A program made the position numbers and the translations under genes. 64,000 nucleotides of DNA from Fredinandcohnia quinoae (GTDB lineage Bacteria > Bacillota > Bacilli > Bacillales > Bacillaceae_L). Positions 27,085 through 35,371 of the stretch are shown one piece after another. The stretch spans positions 124,001 through 188,000 of the forward strand of contig NZ_JAKTTI010000002.1 of the NCBI RefSeq assembly GCF_022427965.1. The letters run 5' to 3'. Each line of letters opens with the position of its first letter. Position 1 is the stretch's first letter. The notes below the pieces were generated by a model that saw only the letters and a list, made by a program, of their open reading frames with translations, was not told the origin of the DNA and ran no database searches.

Positions 27085-28269
27085 ATGAACAAAAAGACAA
27101 GTTTCAAATCCCTTTTAGAAATACTATTAATTTCTACAAAGTTAGGTTTATCATCATTCGGGGGTCCTGTAGCTCATTTAGGCTACTTCCATAATGAGTA
27201 TATCCAGAGAAGAAAGTGGATGGATGAAAAAAGCTATGCTGATTTAGTTGCGTTATGTCAATTCTTACCGGGTCCGGCTAGTAGTCAAGTGGGAATTGGA
27301 ATTGGAGTTATGAGGGCTGGAGTCTTAGGTGGTATTGTATCTTTTATCGGTTTTACATTGCCATCTGTGATTGCACTTATAGTGTTTGCTCTAATTCTTC
27401 AAGGATTGGATGTAGCAGATGCTGGTTGGATACATGGTTTAAAAATTGTAGCAGTCACGGTTGTTGCTCATGCTATTTTAGGAATGGCACAAAAACTTAC
27501 TCCTGATTTAAAAAGAAAAACCCTAGCTTTATTTGCGTTAGTGGCTACCCTTTTATGGCAAACAGCTTTTACCCAAGTAGGGGTTATTCTTATTGCTGCA
27601 TTTCTCGGTCACCTATTATATAAGCAAAATAATGATACTGAAGATGCAGATTTACAAATACCTATTTCACGGGGCTTTGCATTAATTTGCGTAACATTGT
27701 TTTTTGGTTTACTTATACTATTACCTATATTAAGAGAGTTAACAGATATACATTGGATTGCAATGTTTGATAGTTTTTATCGATCAGGTTCTTTAGTTTT
27801 TGGGGGTGGGCATGTAGTATTACCATTACTAGAACGTGAATTTGTACCGACAGAATGGTTAAGTGAAGAAGCTTTCTTGGCTGGTTATGGTGCTGCACAA
27901 GCTGTTCCGGGTCCATTGTTTACATTCGCTGCATATTTAGGTGCAGTAATGGCTGGTTGGAAAGGTGGCCTTTTAGCCACTGTAGCTATATTTTTACCAG
28001 CATTCCTATTAATTTTAGGAACACTCCCCTTTTGGAACCTTTTACGTCGTAATCCAAAAGTAAAAGGAGCTTTAATGGGGGTAAATGCGGCAGTAGTTGG
28101 TATATTAATTTCTGCCTTTTATCAACCAATCTGGACTAGTTCAATATTAGCACCTATCGATTTTGCTTTCGCTGCAATATTATTTTGTATGTTAGTGTAT
28201 TTTAAGCTACCACCTTGGATTATTGTTATTACTGGGGCAATTGGTGGTTCACTAATGATGTTCATATAA
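27085..28269 (+). CDS. chrA: Chromate transporter (ChrA)
   Basis: Membrane exporter of 394 aa made of two homologous CHR domains. The first has SSFGGPVAHLGYFHNEYI and CQFLPGPASSQVG; the second repeats these as SLVFGGGHVVLPLLEREF and AQAVPGPLFTFAAYLG. This is the classic long-chain arrangement. ChrA proteins expel chromate, probably by proton antiport. The ATG at MNKKTSF has AGGTGGAG upstream; the longer frame is not supported. No ChrB-type regulator or terminator is obvious. Confidence 0.9.
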   Translation: MNKKTSFKSLLEILLISTKLGLSSFGGPVAHLGYFHNEYIQRRKWMDEKSYADLVALCQFLPGPASSQVGIGIGVMRAGVLGGIVSFIGFTLPSVIALIVFALILQGLDVADAGWIHGLKIVAVTVVAHAILGMAQKLTPDLKRKTLALFALVATLLWQTAFTQVGVILIAAFLGHLLYKQNNDTEDADLQIPISRGFALICVTLFFGLLILLPILRELTDIHWIAMFDSFYRSGSLVFGGGHVVLPLLEREFVPTEWLSEEAFLAGYGAAQAVPGPLFTFAAYLGAVMAGWKGGLLATVAIFLPAFLLILGTLPFWNLLRRNPKVKGALMGVNAAVVGILISAFYQPIWTSSILAPIDFAFAAILFCMLVYFKLPPWIIVITGAIGGSLMMFI

Positions 28270-28440
28270 ACCTTTTAATTTCTCTAACTTCTAGCACCTA
28301 TTTCTACCCTCCCATTAGCTTAAGAAGAAAATGACACAGAATTTTTCTGTGTCTAATATTTAGTTATTAAAATAATGTTGACTGATCATCTACTACGTGA
28401 TACGATATACCTGTAGTAAGTCACACAGGTTACCTGCACC

Positions 28441-28511
28441 ACTGAATAGCTGGATTTCCAAAAGCTATTCAGTAAAAAATTCCGTAGTACTAAGTTATAC
28501 TGAATATAAGT
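28441..28511 (+). promoter_or_regulatory. Promoter/operator module A upstream of padR
   Basis: A perfect 11-bp hairpin ACTGAATAGCT / AGCTATTCAGT (28441-28473), then GTAGTA and an imperfect dyad AGTTATA-CTGAA-TATAAGT (28493-28511), 24 nt before the padR ATG. The same order recurs upstream of the ABC ATPase gene, which suggests a shared PadR operator. Confidence 0.65.
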
Positions 28512-28534
28512 CAGACACAAAGGAGGCTCTGAAC

Positions 28535-28855
28535 ATGGAAAATTTAACTGAAATGCTGAAGGGTTCGCTGGAAGGCTGTGTACTGGAAATCATCAGCCGC
28601 CATGAAACCTATGGCTACGAGATTACCCGCCGCTTGAATGATCTAGGGTTTACCGAAGTCGTGGAAGGAACCGTCTACACCATCCTTGTGCGATTAGAAA
28701 AGAAAAAACTGGTGAACATGGAAAAGAAACCTTCAGATATGGGGCCGCCCCGCAAGTTTTACTCACTTAATGAGGCTGGTCGTAAGGAACTTGAATTATT
28801 TTGGAAAAAATGGGATTTCGTATCATCAAAAATCAACGTCTTGAAGTCAATCTAG
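28535..28855 (+). CDS. PadR-family transcriptional regulator
   Basis: A 106-aa winged-helix repressor. KGSLEGCVLEIISRHETYGYEI, followed by VVEGTVYTILVRLEKKKL and GPPRKFYSLNEAGRKEL, is the standard PadR core. The ATG at MENLTEM has AAAGGAGG upstream; earlier ATGs in the frame lie in the promoter module. It is followed by DUF1048 and an ABC-2 exporter, a common Bacillus pairing in which PadR represses the exporter until a drug is bound. Base composition is richer in G and C than flanking genes. Confidence 0.9.
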   Translation: MENLTEMLKGSLEGCVLEIISRHETYGYEITRRLNDLGFTEVVEGTVYTILVRLEKKKLVNMEKKPSDMGPPRKFYSLNEAGRKELELFWKKWDFVSSKINVLKSI

Positions 28856-28926
28856 CTTCATATTCTATTTTGTAAGATATTTTCGGAATGACTTGTTCAG
28901 CTTTATTAAAAAGGAGGAAAAATAAC

Positions 28927-29268
28927 ATGATGGAAATGTTCAAAAAATTGATTGGTGATAAAAAAGAGTACAAAATGATGATGGCACGGGTTGAAGCCTT
29001 GCCAGAAGACTACCAGTTTGTATTTAAGAAAATTCAAAACTACATGTGGAATTTTTCAGCAGGCAACGGGATGGATATGCTGCACATACAGTATGAATTA
29101 ATCGATTTGTTCGAAGCAGGTGCAGCAGAAGGCAGACAAGTGCTGGAAATCACTGGGGACGACGTGGCATCCTTTGCCGATGAACTAGTAGCAAATGCAA
29201 AAACCTATGTTGCCAAGTATCGTGAAGATTTGAATCAGAGTATCAAAAATAGATTGGAAAAAAAATAA
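28927..29268 (+). CDS. DUF1048 family protein
   Basis: A 113-aa soluble helical protein. MFKKLIGDKKEYKMMMARVE and MDMLHIQYELIDLFEAGAAEG match DUF1048, a family that almost always follows a PadR gene. Its role is unproven; an accessory to PadR or to the exporter is the usual guess. AGGAGG precedes the ATG. A second copy of the promoter module follows, so the exporter genes can be transcribed separately. Confidence 0.85.
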   Translation: MMEMFKKLIGDKKEYKMMMARVEALPEDYQFVFKKIQNYMWNFSAGNGMDMLHIQYELIDLFEAGAAEGRQVLEITGDDVASFADELVANAKTYVAKYREDLNQSIKNRLEKK

Positions 29269-29286
29269 ATTCAATAGATAATACCG

Positions 29287-29372
29287 ACTGAATAGCTGGT
29301 TACAAAAGTGAATTGCCACCATCGTTATTCAGTTATATTTTCAAACAGTAGTAAGTAATACTGATTATTAGT
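29287..29372 (+). promoter_or_regulatory. Promoter/operator module B upstream of the ABC exporter
   Basis: Repeats the layout of module A: the identical 13-mer ACTGAATAGCTGG starts a hairpin (ACTGAATA / TATTCAGT, with inner TGGT / ACCA), then GTAGTA and the dyad AGTAATA-CTGAT-TATTAGT (29354-29372) and AGTTAGAC. Both modules probably bind the same PadR protein. Confidence 0.65.
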
Positions 29373-29406
29373 TAGACTAAGTAGATGAGTAAAAGGAGGA
29401 AAAAGT

Positions 29407-30168
29407 ATGAGTAATGCAGCGATTTCTGTAAAAGGGTTAAAAAAATCCTTTAAAGACAAGGAAGTCTTAAAGGGAGTGGATTTTGAAGTGCGACGCGGTG
29501 AAATTTTTGCACTGTTGGGCTCAAATGGAGCGGGCAAGACAACAACGGTCAATATCCTCTCGACGCTGATGAAGGCCGATGGCGGTGAAGTTGGTATATG
29601 TGGCTTCGATGTCCAGCATCAACCGGATCATGTTCGCCAGAGCATCAGCCTGACAGGCCAGTTCTCAGCTTTAGACGGCATGCTCACAGGAAGGGAAAAT
29701 CTAATGATGATTGCCAAGTTGCGGGGAGTTTCCAATCCCGCACAAGTTGCCGACAATCTGCTAGCAAGATTCAGCCTGACTGATGCAGCCAACCGCCGTG
29801 CAGACAAATATTCCGGTGGGATGAAGCGAAGGCTTGACATTGCCATGAGCCTAATTGGGACCCCAGCAGTTATTTTTCTCGACGAACCAACGACAGGGCT
29901 TGACCCTGAAGCGCGGATTGAAGTCTGGGATACTGTCAAGGAGCTTGCCGGCGGCGGCACAACCATCTTATTGACAACCCAGTACCTAGAGGAAGCCGAA
30001 CAACTGGCTGACCGTATCGCCATCTTGCATGGCGGAAAAATCATCACGACCGGTACCCTTGCCGATCTTAAAGAGATGTTCCCGCCAGCGAAAGTGGAGT
30101 ACATTGAGAAGCAGCCGTCATTAGAGGAAATATTCCTTGCGATCATTGGCAAAAAGGAGGAAATATAA
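29407..30168 (+). CDS. ABC exporter ATPase (DrrA/CcmA-type)
   Basis: Cytoplasmic ATPase of a two-gene ABC-2 exporter, 253 aa. Walker A is GSNGAGKTT (about 38-46), signature YSGGMKRRLDIAMSL, Walker B VIFLDEPTTGLDPEAR, and the H-loop position reads TTQYLEEAE with Q in place of the usual His, as in daunorubicin-resistance-type ATPases. AGGAGG precedes the ATG. The stop codon abuts the permease ATG. Codon usage is clearly GC-richer than the surrounding genome. Confidence 0.9.
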   Translation: MSNAAISVKGLKKSFKDKEVLKGVDFEVRRGEIFALLGSNGAGKTTTVNILSTLMKADGGEVGICGFDVQHQPDHVRQSISLTGQFSALDGMLTGRENLMMIAKLRGVSNPAQVADNLLARFSLTDAANRRADKYSGGMKRRLDIAMSLIGTPAVIFLDEPTTGLDPEARIEVWDTVKELAGGGTTILLTTQYLEEAEQLADRIAILHGGKIITTGTLADLKEMFPPAKVEYIEKQPSLEEIFLAIIGKKEEI

Positions 30169-30918
30169 ATGAAAAGCAAAACAGGGGTTTTACTAGGTCG
30201 TTTAATGCGCAACATCATGCGCAGTCCGGATACGATTATTACGGTGGCGATTACGCCAATTGCGATGATGTTACTGTTTGTCTACGTTTTTGGAGGTGCT
30301 ATAGAGACAGGAACAGACAACTATGTCAATTATTTATTGCCGGGTATTTTATTGATGGCTATTGCATCAGGCATTGCTTACACTTCATTCCGGCTGTATC
30401 AAGATGTAAATAGCGGATTGATGGCACGTTTTATTACAATGCCAATCAAGCGCTCCTCTGTATTGTGGGCTCACGTGTGGACTTCGCTTGTTTCTAATGC
30501 GCTGACTGTCGTAGTAGTTTTCCTCGTTGCGCTCTTGATGGGCTTCCGTTCAAGCGCAGGTATCCTGGAATGGCTTGCAGTAGCTGGGATACTCGGACTA
30601 TTTACACTAGCACTGACATGGCTGGCGGTCATTCCCGGATTGACAGCGAAGACTATGGAAGGGGCATCAGCCTACTCGTATCCGCTCATTTTTCTGCCGT
30701 TTATCAGTTCGGCCTTTGTCCCAACTGAAACCATGCCTAAAATTGTTCGGGCGTTCGCTGAGAACCAACCCGTGACTTCAATCGTAAATTCGATTCGTGC
30801 TCTCTTGTATGAAGGGGCTGTGGGTAACGATATCTGGATCGCGCTTGCTTGGTGCGTCGGCATCATGGTCATCGCTTACTTCTTCGCCAATAAAAAATTT
30901 AATCGCCAGTTAGGATAA
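30169..30918 (+). CDS. ABC-2 type exporter permease (DrrB-like)
   Basis: A 249-aa membrane protein with about six TM helices. LGRLMRNIMRSPDTIITVAI at the N-terminus and FLPFISSAFVPTETMPKIV, followed by FAENQPVTSIVNSIRALL, are typical of the DrrB branch of ABC-2 permeases. It starts at the base after the ATPase stop, so translation is coupled. With the ATPase it should expel a lipophilic drug or antibiotic under PadR control. Confidence 0.9.
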   Translation: MKSKTGVLLGRLMRNIMRSPDTIITVAITPIAMMLLFVYVFGGAIETGTDNYVNYLLPGILLMAIASGIAYTSFRLYQDVNSGLMARFITMPIKRSSVLWAHVWTSLVSNALTVVVVFLVALLMGFRSSAGILEWLAVAGILGLFTLALTWLAVIPGLTAKTMEGASAYSYPLIFLPFISSAFVPTETMPKIVRAFAENQPVTSIVNSIRALLYEGAVGNDIWIALAWCVGIMVIAYFFANKKFNRQLG

Positions 30919-30935
30919 ATTTAATAACTTATGGA

Positions 30936-30978
30936 ACTATGGATTACATTTCAGTCAAAATGTGATTCATAGTTTTTT
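30936..30978 (+). terminator. Terminator of the PadR-linked ABC exporter
   Basis: ACTATGGATTACATTT / AAATGTGATTCATAGT (two mismatches) followed by TTTTTT. The remaining 180 nt to the next gene hold only a small palindrome (AGCTAG / CTAGCT) near 31131. Confidence 0.85.
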
Positions 30979-31162
30979 ACGCTTGTAGGAAAAAGACTTA
31001 TTAAATAGGATATTGAGCAAATAAGTGATCATTCCAATTCTGCTACATCGTCTAGGGATTATTTCGGAGATTTAGACCACTAAAATACCCCGAATTCGCA
31101 AAAGATTTTTTAACGAAGTCAGGGTCGGAATAGCTAGAGTAACTAGCTCTTGTTTATTTTAA

Positions 31163-31888
31163 TTAGAATGGATTAGTTGCCAACATGCTTGCTGTTTTCA
31201 CATAAATGCGTGGATGCAATTTTAATTGAGAAACGATAATTTCAGCAATATCTTCTGGTTGCATGTATTTTTCATCATTATTTTCCGCGATTAGGTTTGT
31301 GTTAATAGCAAGTTCTGTTGCAACAGTACTCGGTGTTAATGATGTAACACGTATATTATTTCTTCGAACTTCTTGTGCCAATGATTCCGTTAAGCCAATT
31401 AATCCAAATTTGGATGCACTATAAGCACTGGATGTGGCCGCACCATTTAATCCATTTGTGGATGAAATATTGATGATATCACCACTATTTTTTTCAATTA
31501 GTTGAGGAAGTACTGCACGTGTCATATAATATGGGCCCATCAAATTGACATCAATGATTTTCTTCCATTCTTGTGGATCCATTTCTAATAAAGTTGAAAA
31601 ACTGCCAATCCCCGCATTATTTATCAGAATATCGGCAGTACCTAACTCAGCAGTAATTTTTTTTACAGCTTGTTCTACTTCTTCCTGGGATGATATATCA
31701 ACTGCAGCAAATGCTGCTTTAACTCCTAAAGCTTCTACTTTATTAGCAACTTCCTTTAAATCAGCCTCTGTTCTAGCTAATAAACCAATATTAACACCTT
31801 CATTTGCTAATGCAATTGCAGCTGCCCTGCCAATCCCTCTTCCTGCACCAGTTATAAAAGCTACTTTTCCTTTTAATGATTGTGCCAT
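31163..31888 (-). CDS. SDR oxidoreductase, FabG-like 3-ketoacyl reductase family
   Basis: Classical short-chain dehydrogenase of 241 aa. The cofactor motif is TGAGRGIG (about 13-20), NNAG lies near 87-90, and the catalytic Ser-Tyr-Lys is seen in ISSTNG and YSASKFG. Residue pattern ARTEADL after beta-2 favours NADPH. The family name in annotation is often 3-ketoacyl-ACP reductase, but such stand-alone paralogues act on many carbonyls. The ATG has AAAGGAG 9 nt upstream; earlier TTG codons overlap that site. Confidence 0.82.
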   Translation of the reverse strand: MAQSLKGKVAFITGAGRGIGRAAAIALANEGVNIGLLARTEADLKEVANKVEALGVKAAFAAVDISSQEEVEQAVKKITAELGTADILINNAGIGSFSTLLEMDPQEWKKIIDVNLMGPYYMTRAVLPQLIEKNSGDIINISSTNGLNGAATSSAYSASKFGLIGLTESLAQEVRRNNIRVTSLTPSTVATELAINTNLIAENNDEKYMQPEDIAEIIVSQLKLHPRIYVKTASMLATNPF

Positions 31889-32099
31889 TATCAACAACTC
31901 CTTTCAAATCTCATTATAGTATTGTGAAAAAAATATTCTATTTTTATGCTCGCAAAGGCTTATCATTGTATTAACACATTATTTTTTCCATTTTCTACAA
32001 TATATGCAAAATCAAAATTGACCAAATTATATAAATAATCCATAATTAGATGAGGACAAAAATTGAAAGCATCTTAGATCTTAATCCTCTACTACGTTT

Positions 32100-32207
32100 A
32101 AAGGAGTGATGGTGTTTGATTACGAACAAACAAATCGAGAAGCACGTGAGGGGTTTATTTTTTAGTTGAATAAAAACCTCTCATACGCTTATGGGAGGCA
32201 AACAGTT
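32100..32207 (+). other. Short upstream frame and RBS-masking hairpin before GNAT gene
   Basis: AAAGGAG at 32100-32106 precedes a 17-codon frame (TTG 32116, stop 32167-32169; ITNKQIEKHVRGLFFS) and a second 18-codon frame (ATG 32109, stop 32163-32165). The first would run on smoothly into the downstream protein (NKNLSYAYGRQTV) if one base were added near 32167, so it may be the broken N-terminus of the acetyltransferase. Alternatively AACCTCTC can pair with the GGGAGG ribosome binding site, and with the upstream GAGGGGTT, as in leader-peptide attenuators. Confidence 0.4.
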
Positions 32208-33365
32208 ATGTTGTATTCAAAAAACATGGTTCAAGGAATTGAACTCGCAAGCGAAAAATTTAATAAAGCAGTAGGTCTTTTTGAAGCGTTAAACCATCAT
32301 TTATCAATTAATGGTGTCATTAAAGGGGCAGTACCTGGCAGGGTTTTTCTGTCAAATAACTGTGAAACAGCATTGTTGACAAGTCCTCAGGGTATATTTC
32401 TAGGTGGCAGTACCGAGAATATCCCGTTTTTCGAAGAAGTCAATAAGCTTATTAAAGATGAATTATTACCAGGACTTTCTTCTAATGGCGAGTTAGACTA
32501 TGTATTGTATTATCCAACAGATAAAAAATGGGAGGATATTCTTCCGATCGTTATGAAAGATATATTGCCTATGAGAAGTGGGCGAATGACCTTTTCTCAC
32601 AATTTGAGCCGAATCGACGATCTAAATGATCCTAGTATTGTTGCAATAAATGGCAACTTCTTGAAACGTCAAGATGTCATTGGGCTTAATGATATCAAAA
32701 GTGAAATTCTAGAAAATTGGCCATCGTTAGAAGCTTACGAGGATAAGGGCTTTGGTTGTGCTGCTATTCTAGATACAAATGAAGGTCCGACAATTATTAG
32801 CTGGTGCCTTACGGATTGGGTAGTTGAAGATGAATGTGAAATCGGCATTGAAACAGATGAAGACTATCGTGGTAACGGTTGGGCACGGAAAACAGCTTTA
32901 GGTACACTCTCTCTAGCAAAACAGAGGGGTATAAAAAGAGTTGGGTGGCAATGTTGGTCCAACAACATAGCTTCTCAGCGAACAGCTCTATCTGTAGGTT
33001 TTAAACTGCTAGCAGATTTTCCAGTTCTGTTTGGATGGAATCATCCCTTAAACAATCTTCTTGTCAACGGAAACCATTATATGCTTGGAGATCGTAAGTA
33101 TGGCGTGGCAAAAGATTTTGCCCGCTCAGCAAGGAGTTATGCTGAGGCACTTGATAAAGGATGGGACTGGAATGGAGATGCAGCATTATATTGGAATGCA
33201 GCATGTATGTTTTATTTGATCGGCGAGAAGGAACGTGCGAAGCATTATTTCAAAAAGGCTAGAGACATGGGATGGAAAGACATCCACCAACCACATTATC
33301 ATGAATATGTTTATAGAGAAAGTGATAGCGAACAGATTGCAAGTATACTTTCAGAATTACTATAG
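32208..33365 (+). CDS. GNAT-family acetyltransferase (GNAT_acetyltran type)
   Basis: A 385-aa protein. The C-terminal half carries a GNAT fold with the acetyl-CoA loop in TDEDYRGNGWARKTALGTLS and GWQCWSNNIASQRTALSVGF, the arrangement of the GNAT_acetyltran / ZmaR-like family. The last 60 residues (AARSYAEALDKGWDWNGDAALYWNAACMFYLIG region) look TPR-like. The ATG at MLYSKNM has GGGAGG 9 nt upstream. A frame open from 32166 gives 14 more protein-like residues, so the true N-terminus may be longer and frameshifted. Substrate unknown. Confidence 0.7.
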   Translation: MLYSKNMVQGIELASEKFNKAVGLFEALNHHLSINGVIKGAVPGRVFLSNNCETALLTSPQGIFLGGSTENIPFFEEVNKLIKDELLPGLSSNGELDYVLYYPTDKKWEDILPIVMKDILPMRSGRMTFSHNLSRIDDLNDPSIVAINGNFLKRQDVIGLNDIKSEILENWPSLEAYEDKGFGCAAILDTNEGPTIISWCLTDWVVEDECEIGIETDEDYRGNGWARKTALGTLSLAKQRGIKRVGWQCWSNNIASQRTALSVGFKLLADFPVLFGWNHPLNNLLVNGNHYMLGDRKYGVAKDFARSARSYAEALDKGWDWNGDAALYWNAACMFYLIGEKERAKHYFKKARDMGWKDIHQPHYHEYVYRESDSEQIASILSELL

Positions 33366-33423
33366 TAAATAGTATATTATGACCGCCTTATCCGCTTAAA
33401 TCCTATAATCTTATAAAGATTTG

Positions 33424-33449
33424 GCCGCCAAAGCTTTGGCGGCTTTTTT
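33424..33449 (+). terminator. Terminator after GNAT gene
   Basis: Perfect palindrome GCCGCCAAAGCTTTGGCGGC followed by TTTTTT. Confidence 0.93.
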
Positions 33450-33531
33450 GAACCCATCCCCTTTCAATGTAAACAGAACGAAATGCATTATGTTAGAATA
33501 AAGGGAGATTATGAAAGGAATGGTTTAAGGA

Positions 33532-34149
33532 ATGAAAAAGTTATCTTTGATTCTTTCTTTTAATGTTGCTTTATTAATGCTAGTTGGCTGCGCTGGCAAT
33601 TCAAACGAAAAATCCATAGCAGATTCTTCAGGAAATAGTTCTGTTATAGAAACAACTGAAGATGGTAAGTTAGAAGAATCCGATACTGAAAATGCAAATG
33701 ACAAAACTTCAGGGGAATCTGATTCAGATAGTGCCAGTGAATCAAATAATGCACCCGATAAAGAAGATAAAAATACACTACCCCAGTATTCTAGTGAACA
33801 AATTGAATACGCACGAGTTTGGTTGCAGCTTGGTCCTAATCAAGAGTTAGATGAATTGAATGTTCGACATATTTCAGCTGGCGAACCTCTTAATCCTGAT
33901 GATGCCACCAGTGGTAGCTATCCAGAAGATGTAATCCAATTAGCAGGTGCTCGTTTAGTGGATGGGTCAATAACATATAGTGGAAACGGGGATGGCACGA
34001 TCAATGTATACAATGTTCCATTACGTTGGGATGGCAATTACCCTGCTGGTGAAAGCTTCTACGCAGATATTATTGAAAATACAAAGCTAGTATCCATCGA
34101 CACAGGAAATGATGAAGAAATCATAAAATTAATTGAAGTGCAAAAATAA
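33532..34149 (+). CDS. Lipoprotein of unknown function
   Basis: A 205-aa exported lipoprotein. The signal peptide ends in the lipobox LVGC (Cys20). Residues about 22-85 form a low-complexity linker rich in Ser, Asp, Glu and Asn. The folded part (about 88-205) has SEQIEYARVWLQLG and TYSGNGDGTINVYNVPLRWDG, a pattern I have seen in Bacillaceae lipoproteins of unknown role. The ribosome binding site overlaps a five-codon frame (ATG 33511, preceded by AAGGGAG) that ends just before the start, so translation may be reinitiated. Confidence 0.75.
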   Translation: MKKLSLILSFNVALLMLVGCAGNSNEKSIADSSGNSSVIETTEDGKLEESDTENANDKTSGESDSDSASESNNAPDKEDKNTLPQYSSEQIEYARVWLQLGPNQELDELNVRHISAGEPLNPDDATSGSYPEDVIQLAGARLVDGSITYSGNGDGTINVYNVPLRWDGNYPAGESFYADIIENTKLVSIDTGNDEEIIKLIEVQK

Positions 34150-34150
34150 G

Positions 34151-34183
34151 AGAAGACCATCATCTTAGTTATGATGGTCTTCT
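34151..34183 (+). terminator. Terminator after lipoprotein gene
   Basis: A 13-bp perfect stem AGAAGACCATCAT / ATGATGGTCTTCT with a 7-nt loop, right after the stop codon. A T-run is only partial. Confidence 0.75.
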
Positions 34184-34388
34184 TAACGTATCTGGAATTG
34201 CACTTGTCAGCACCTGCAAATGAATCAACCTATTTGCCTTTCGCCTTTCTTCTGCACTAGCCCCAGTTATTTGTCTTTTATATCATAATTTCACACTACA
34301 AATAGCATATTAAGAATGCCAGCAATTCACTAATAAAAGTGGTAATAAATGGTAAATTATATTATTAAAAAATACGTAATTAGTGAAA

Positions 34389-34427
34389 TTTACAAAACCT
34401 TTACAAAACATTCAATAAATCTTTACA
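34389..34427 (+). promoter_or_regulatory. PhoP box array upstream of pstS
   Basis: Four hexamers with an 11-nt period: TTTACA, TTTACA, TTCAAT, TTTACA, each separated by 5 nt. This is a near-consensus Bacillus PhoP-binding region. TTTATATT shortly downstream can act as the -10. The rest of the 341-nt gap before pstS shows no other feature. Confidence 0.88.
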
Positions 34428-34490
34428 TATAGCGTTTATTCTTTATATTGTCGAATGAAAGTTTCAATCGATCATTTTGGAGGTAGAAAA

Positions 34491-35330
34491 ATGACGCTTA
34501 AAAAAAAGACAATGCTAGGATTATTGGCACTCTTCCTAACGGCCATTATATCAGCATGTGATAATAGTAGTAATGAAGGTACAGCAAATGATGTTGGTTC
34601 AACTACCGTTTCTGTCTCTGGATCCACTTCGGTAGGACCTTTAGCAGAAAAAATTGCAGAAAAGTTCTCAGAGACTAGTAATGTAAAAATTGAAATAAAT
34701 CAAATAGGATCATCAGCAGGAATCCAAAATGCGCTGAACGGTGTATCGGAAATTGGAATGTCCTCTCGTGATTTGGAAGAGGAAGAAAAGGCAAGTGGGC
34801 TAGTTGAGACCATCATTGCCTACGATGGAATTGTTGTCGTGACTCATCCTAGTAACAAAGTAAAAAACCTAACGTTGGAACAAGTGAAGGCTATTTTTAC
34901 CGGTGAGATTACCAATTGGAACGAGCTCGGTGGCGAAACGAAGGAAATTGTCGTTGTTTCTAGAGAAGATGGCTCCGGCTCACGAGATGCCTTTCAAGAA
35001 ATAGTGGGTTATTCATCCGGAGAATTAGTAAAAAGTGCAATCATTGCGAGTGGGAACGGAAATATAAAAACAACGGTAGCTGGGAATAAACATGCGGTTG
35101 GTTTTATTTCATTCGAATATATTGATTCCTCAATCTCAACGATCGATATTAATGGAGTTGAAGCTACAGCGGATAATGTGTTGCAGCAAAAATATAGTTT
35201 GTCACGTCCATTTTTATTTGTACACAAAGAGGATCAATTAACCGATGCAGGGAAGCAATTTATCGAATATATTTTGAGTCCTGATGGGCAAGCAATTGTT
35301 GCAGAAACAGGAGCTATACCACTCAAATAA
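34491..35330 (+). CDS. pstS: Phosphate ABC importer binding lipoprotein
   Basis: High-affinity phosphate-binding lipoprotein, 279 aa. Lipobox ISAC (Cys23). SVSGSTSVGPLAEKIAEKF holds the first phosphate-binding loop, SSRDLEEEE the second, and REDGSGSRDAFQE the third, as in Firmicute PstS. The ATG has GGAGG upstream. It is the first gene of pstSCAB-phoU and is preceded by PhoP boxes, so phosphate starvation should switch it on. Confidence 0.94.
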   Translation: MTLKKKTMLGLLALFLTAIISACDNSSNEGTANDVGSTTVSVSGSTSVGPLAEKIAEKFSETSNVKIEINQIGSSAGIQNALNGVSEIGMSSRDLEEEEKASGLVETIIAYDGIVVVTHPSNKVKNLTLEQVKAIFTGEITNWNELGGETKEIVVVSREDGSGSRDAFQEIVGYSSGELVKSAIIASGNGNIKTTVAGNKHAVGFISFEYIDSSISTIDINGVEATADNVLQQKYSLSRPFLFVHKEDQLTDAGKQFIEYILSPDGQAIVAETGAIPLK

Positions 35331-35371
35331 TATTGCAACATAGAGAAAAAGAGATTCTTGGAGGAATGAGT

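Noticed and set aside
29628-30218. 196-codon frame antisense to the ABC ATPase gene
   Set aside because: It mirrors a GC-richer coding region, has no ribosome binding site and no recognisable domain. The plus-strand ATPase is unmistakable.
30979-31162. Possible regulatory RNA between the ABC permease and SDR genes
   Set aside because: Only a short AGCTAG / CTAGCT palindrome is present, with no recognisable aptamer or attenuator.
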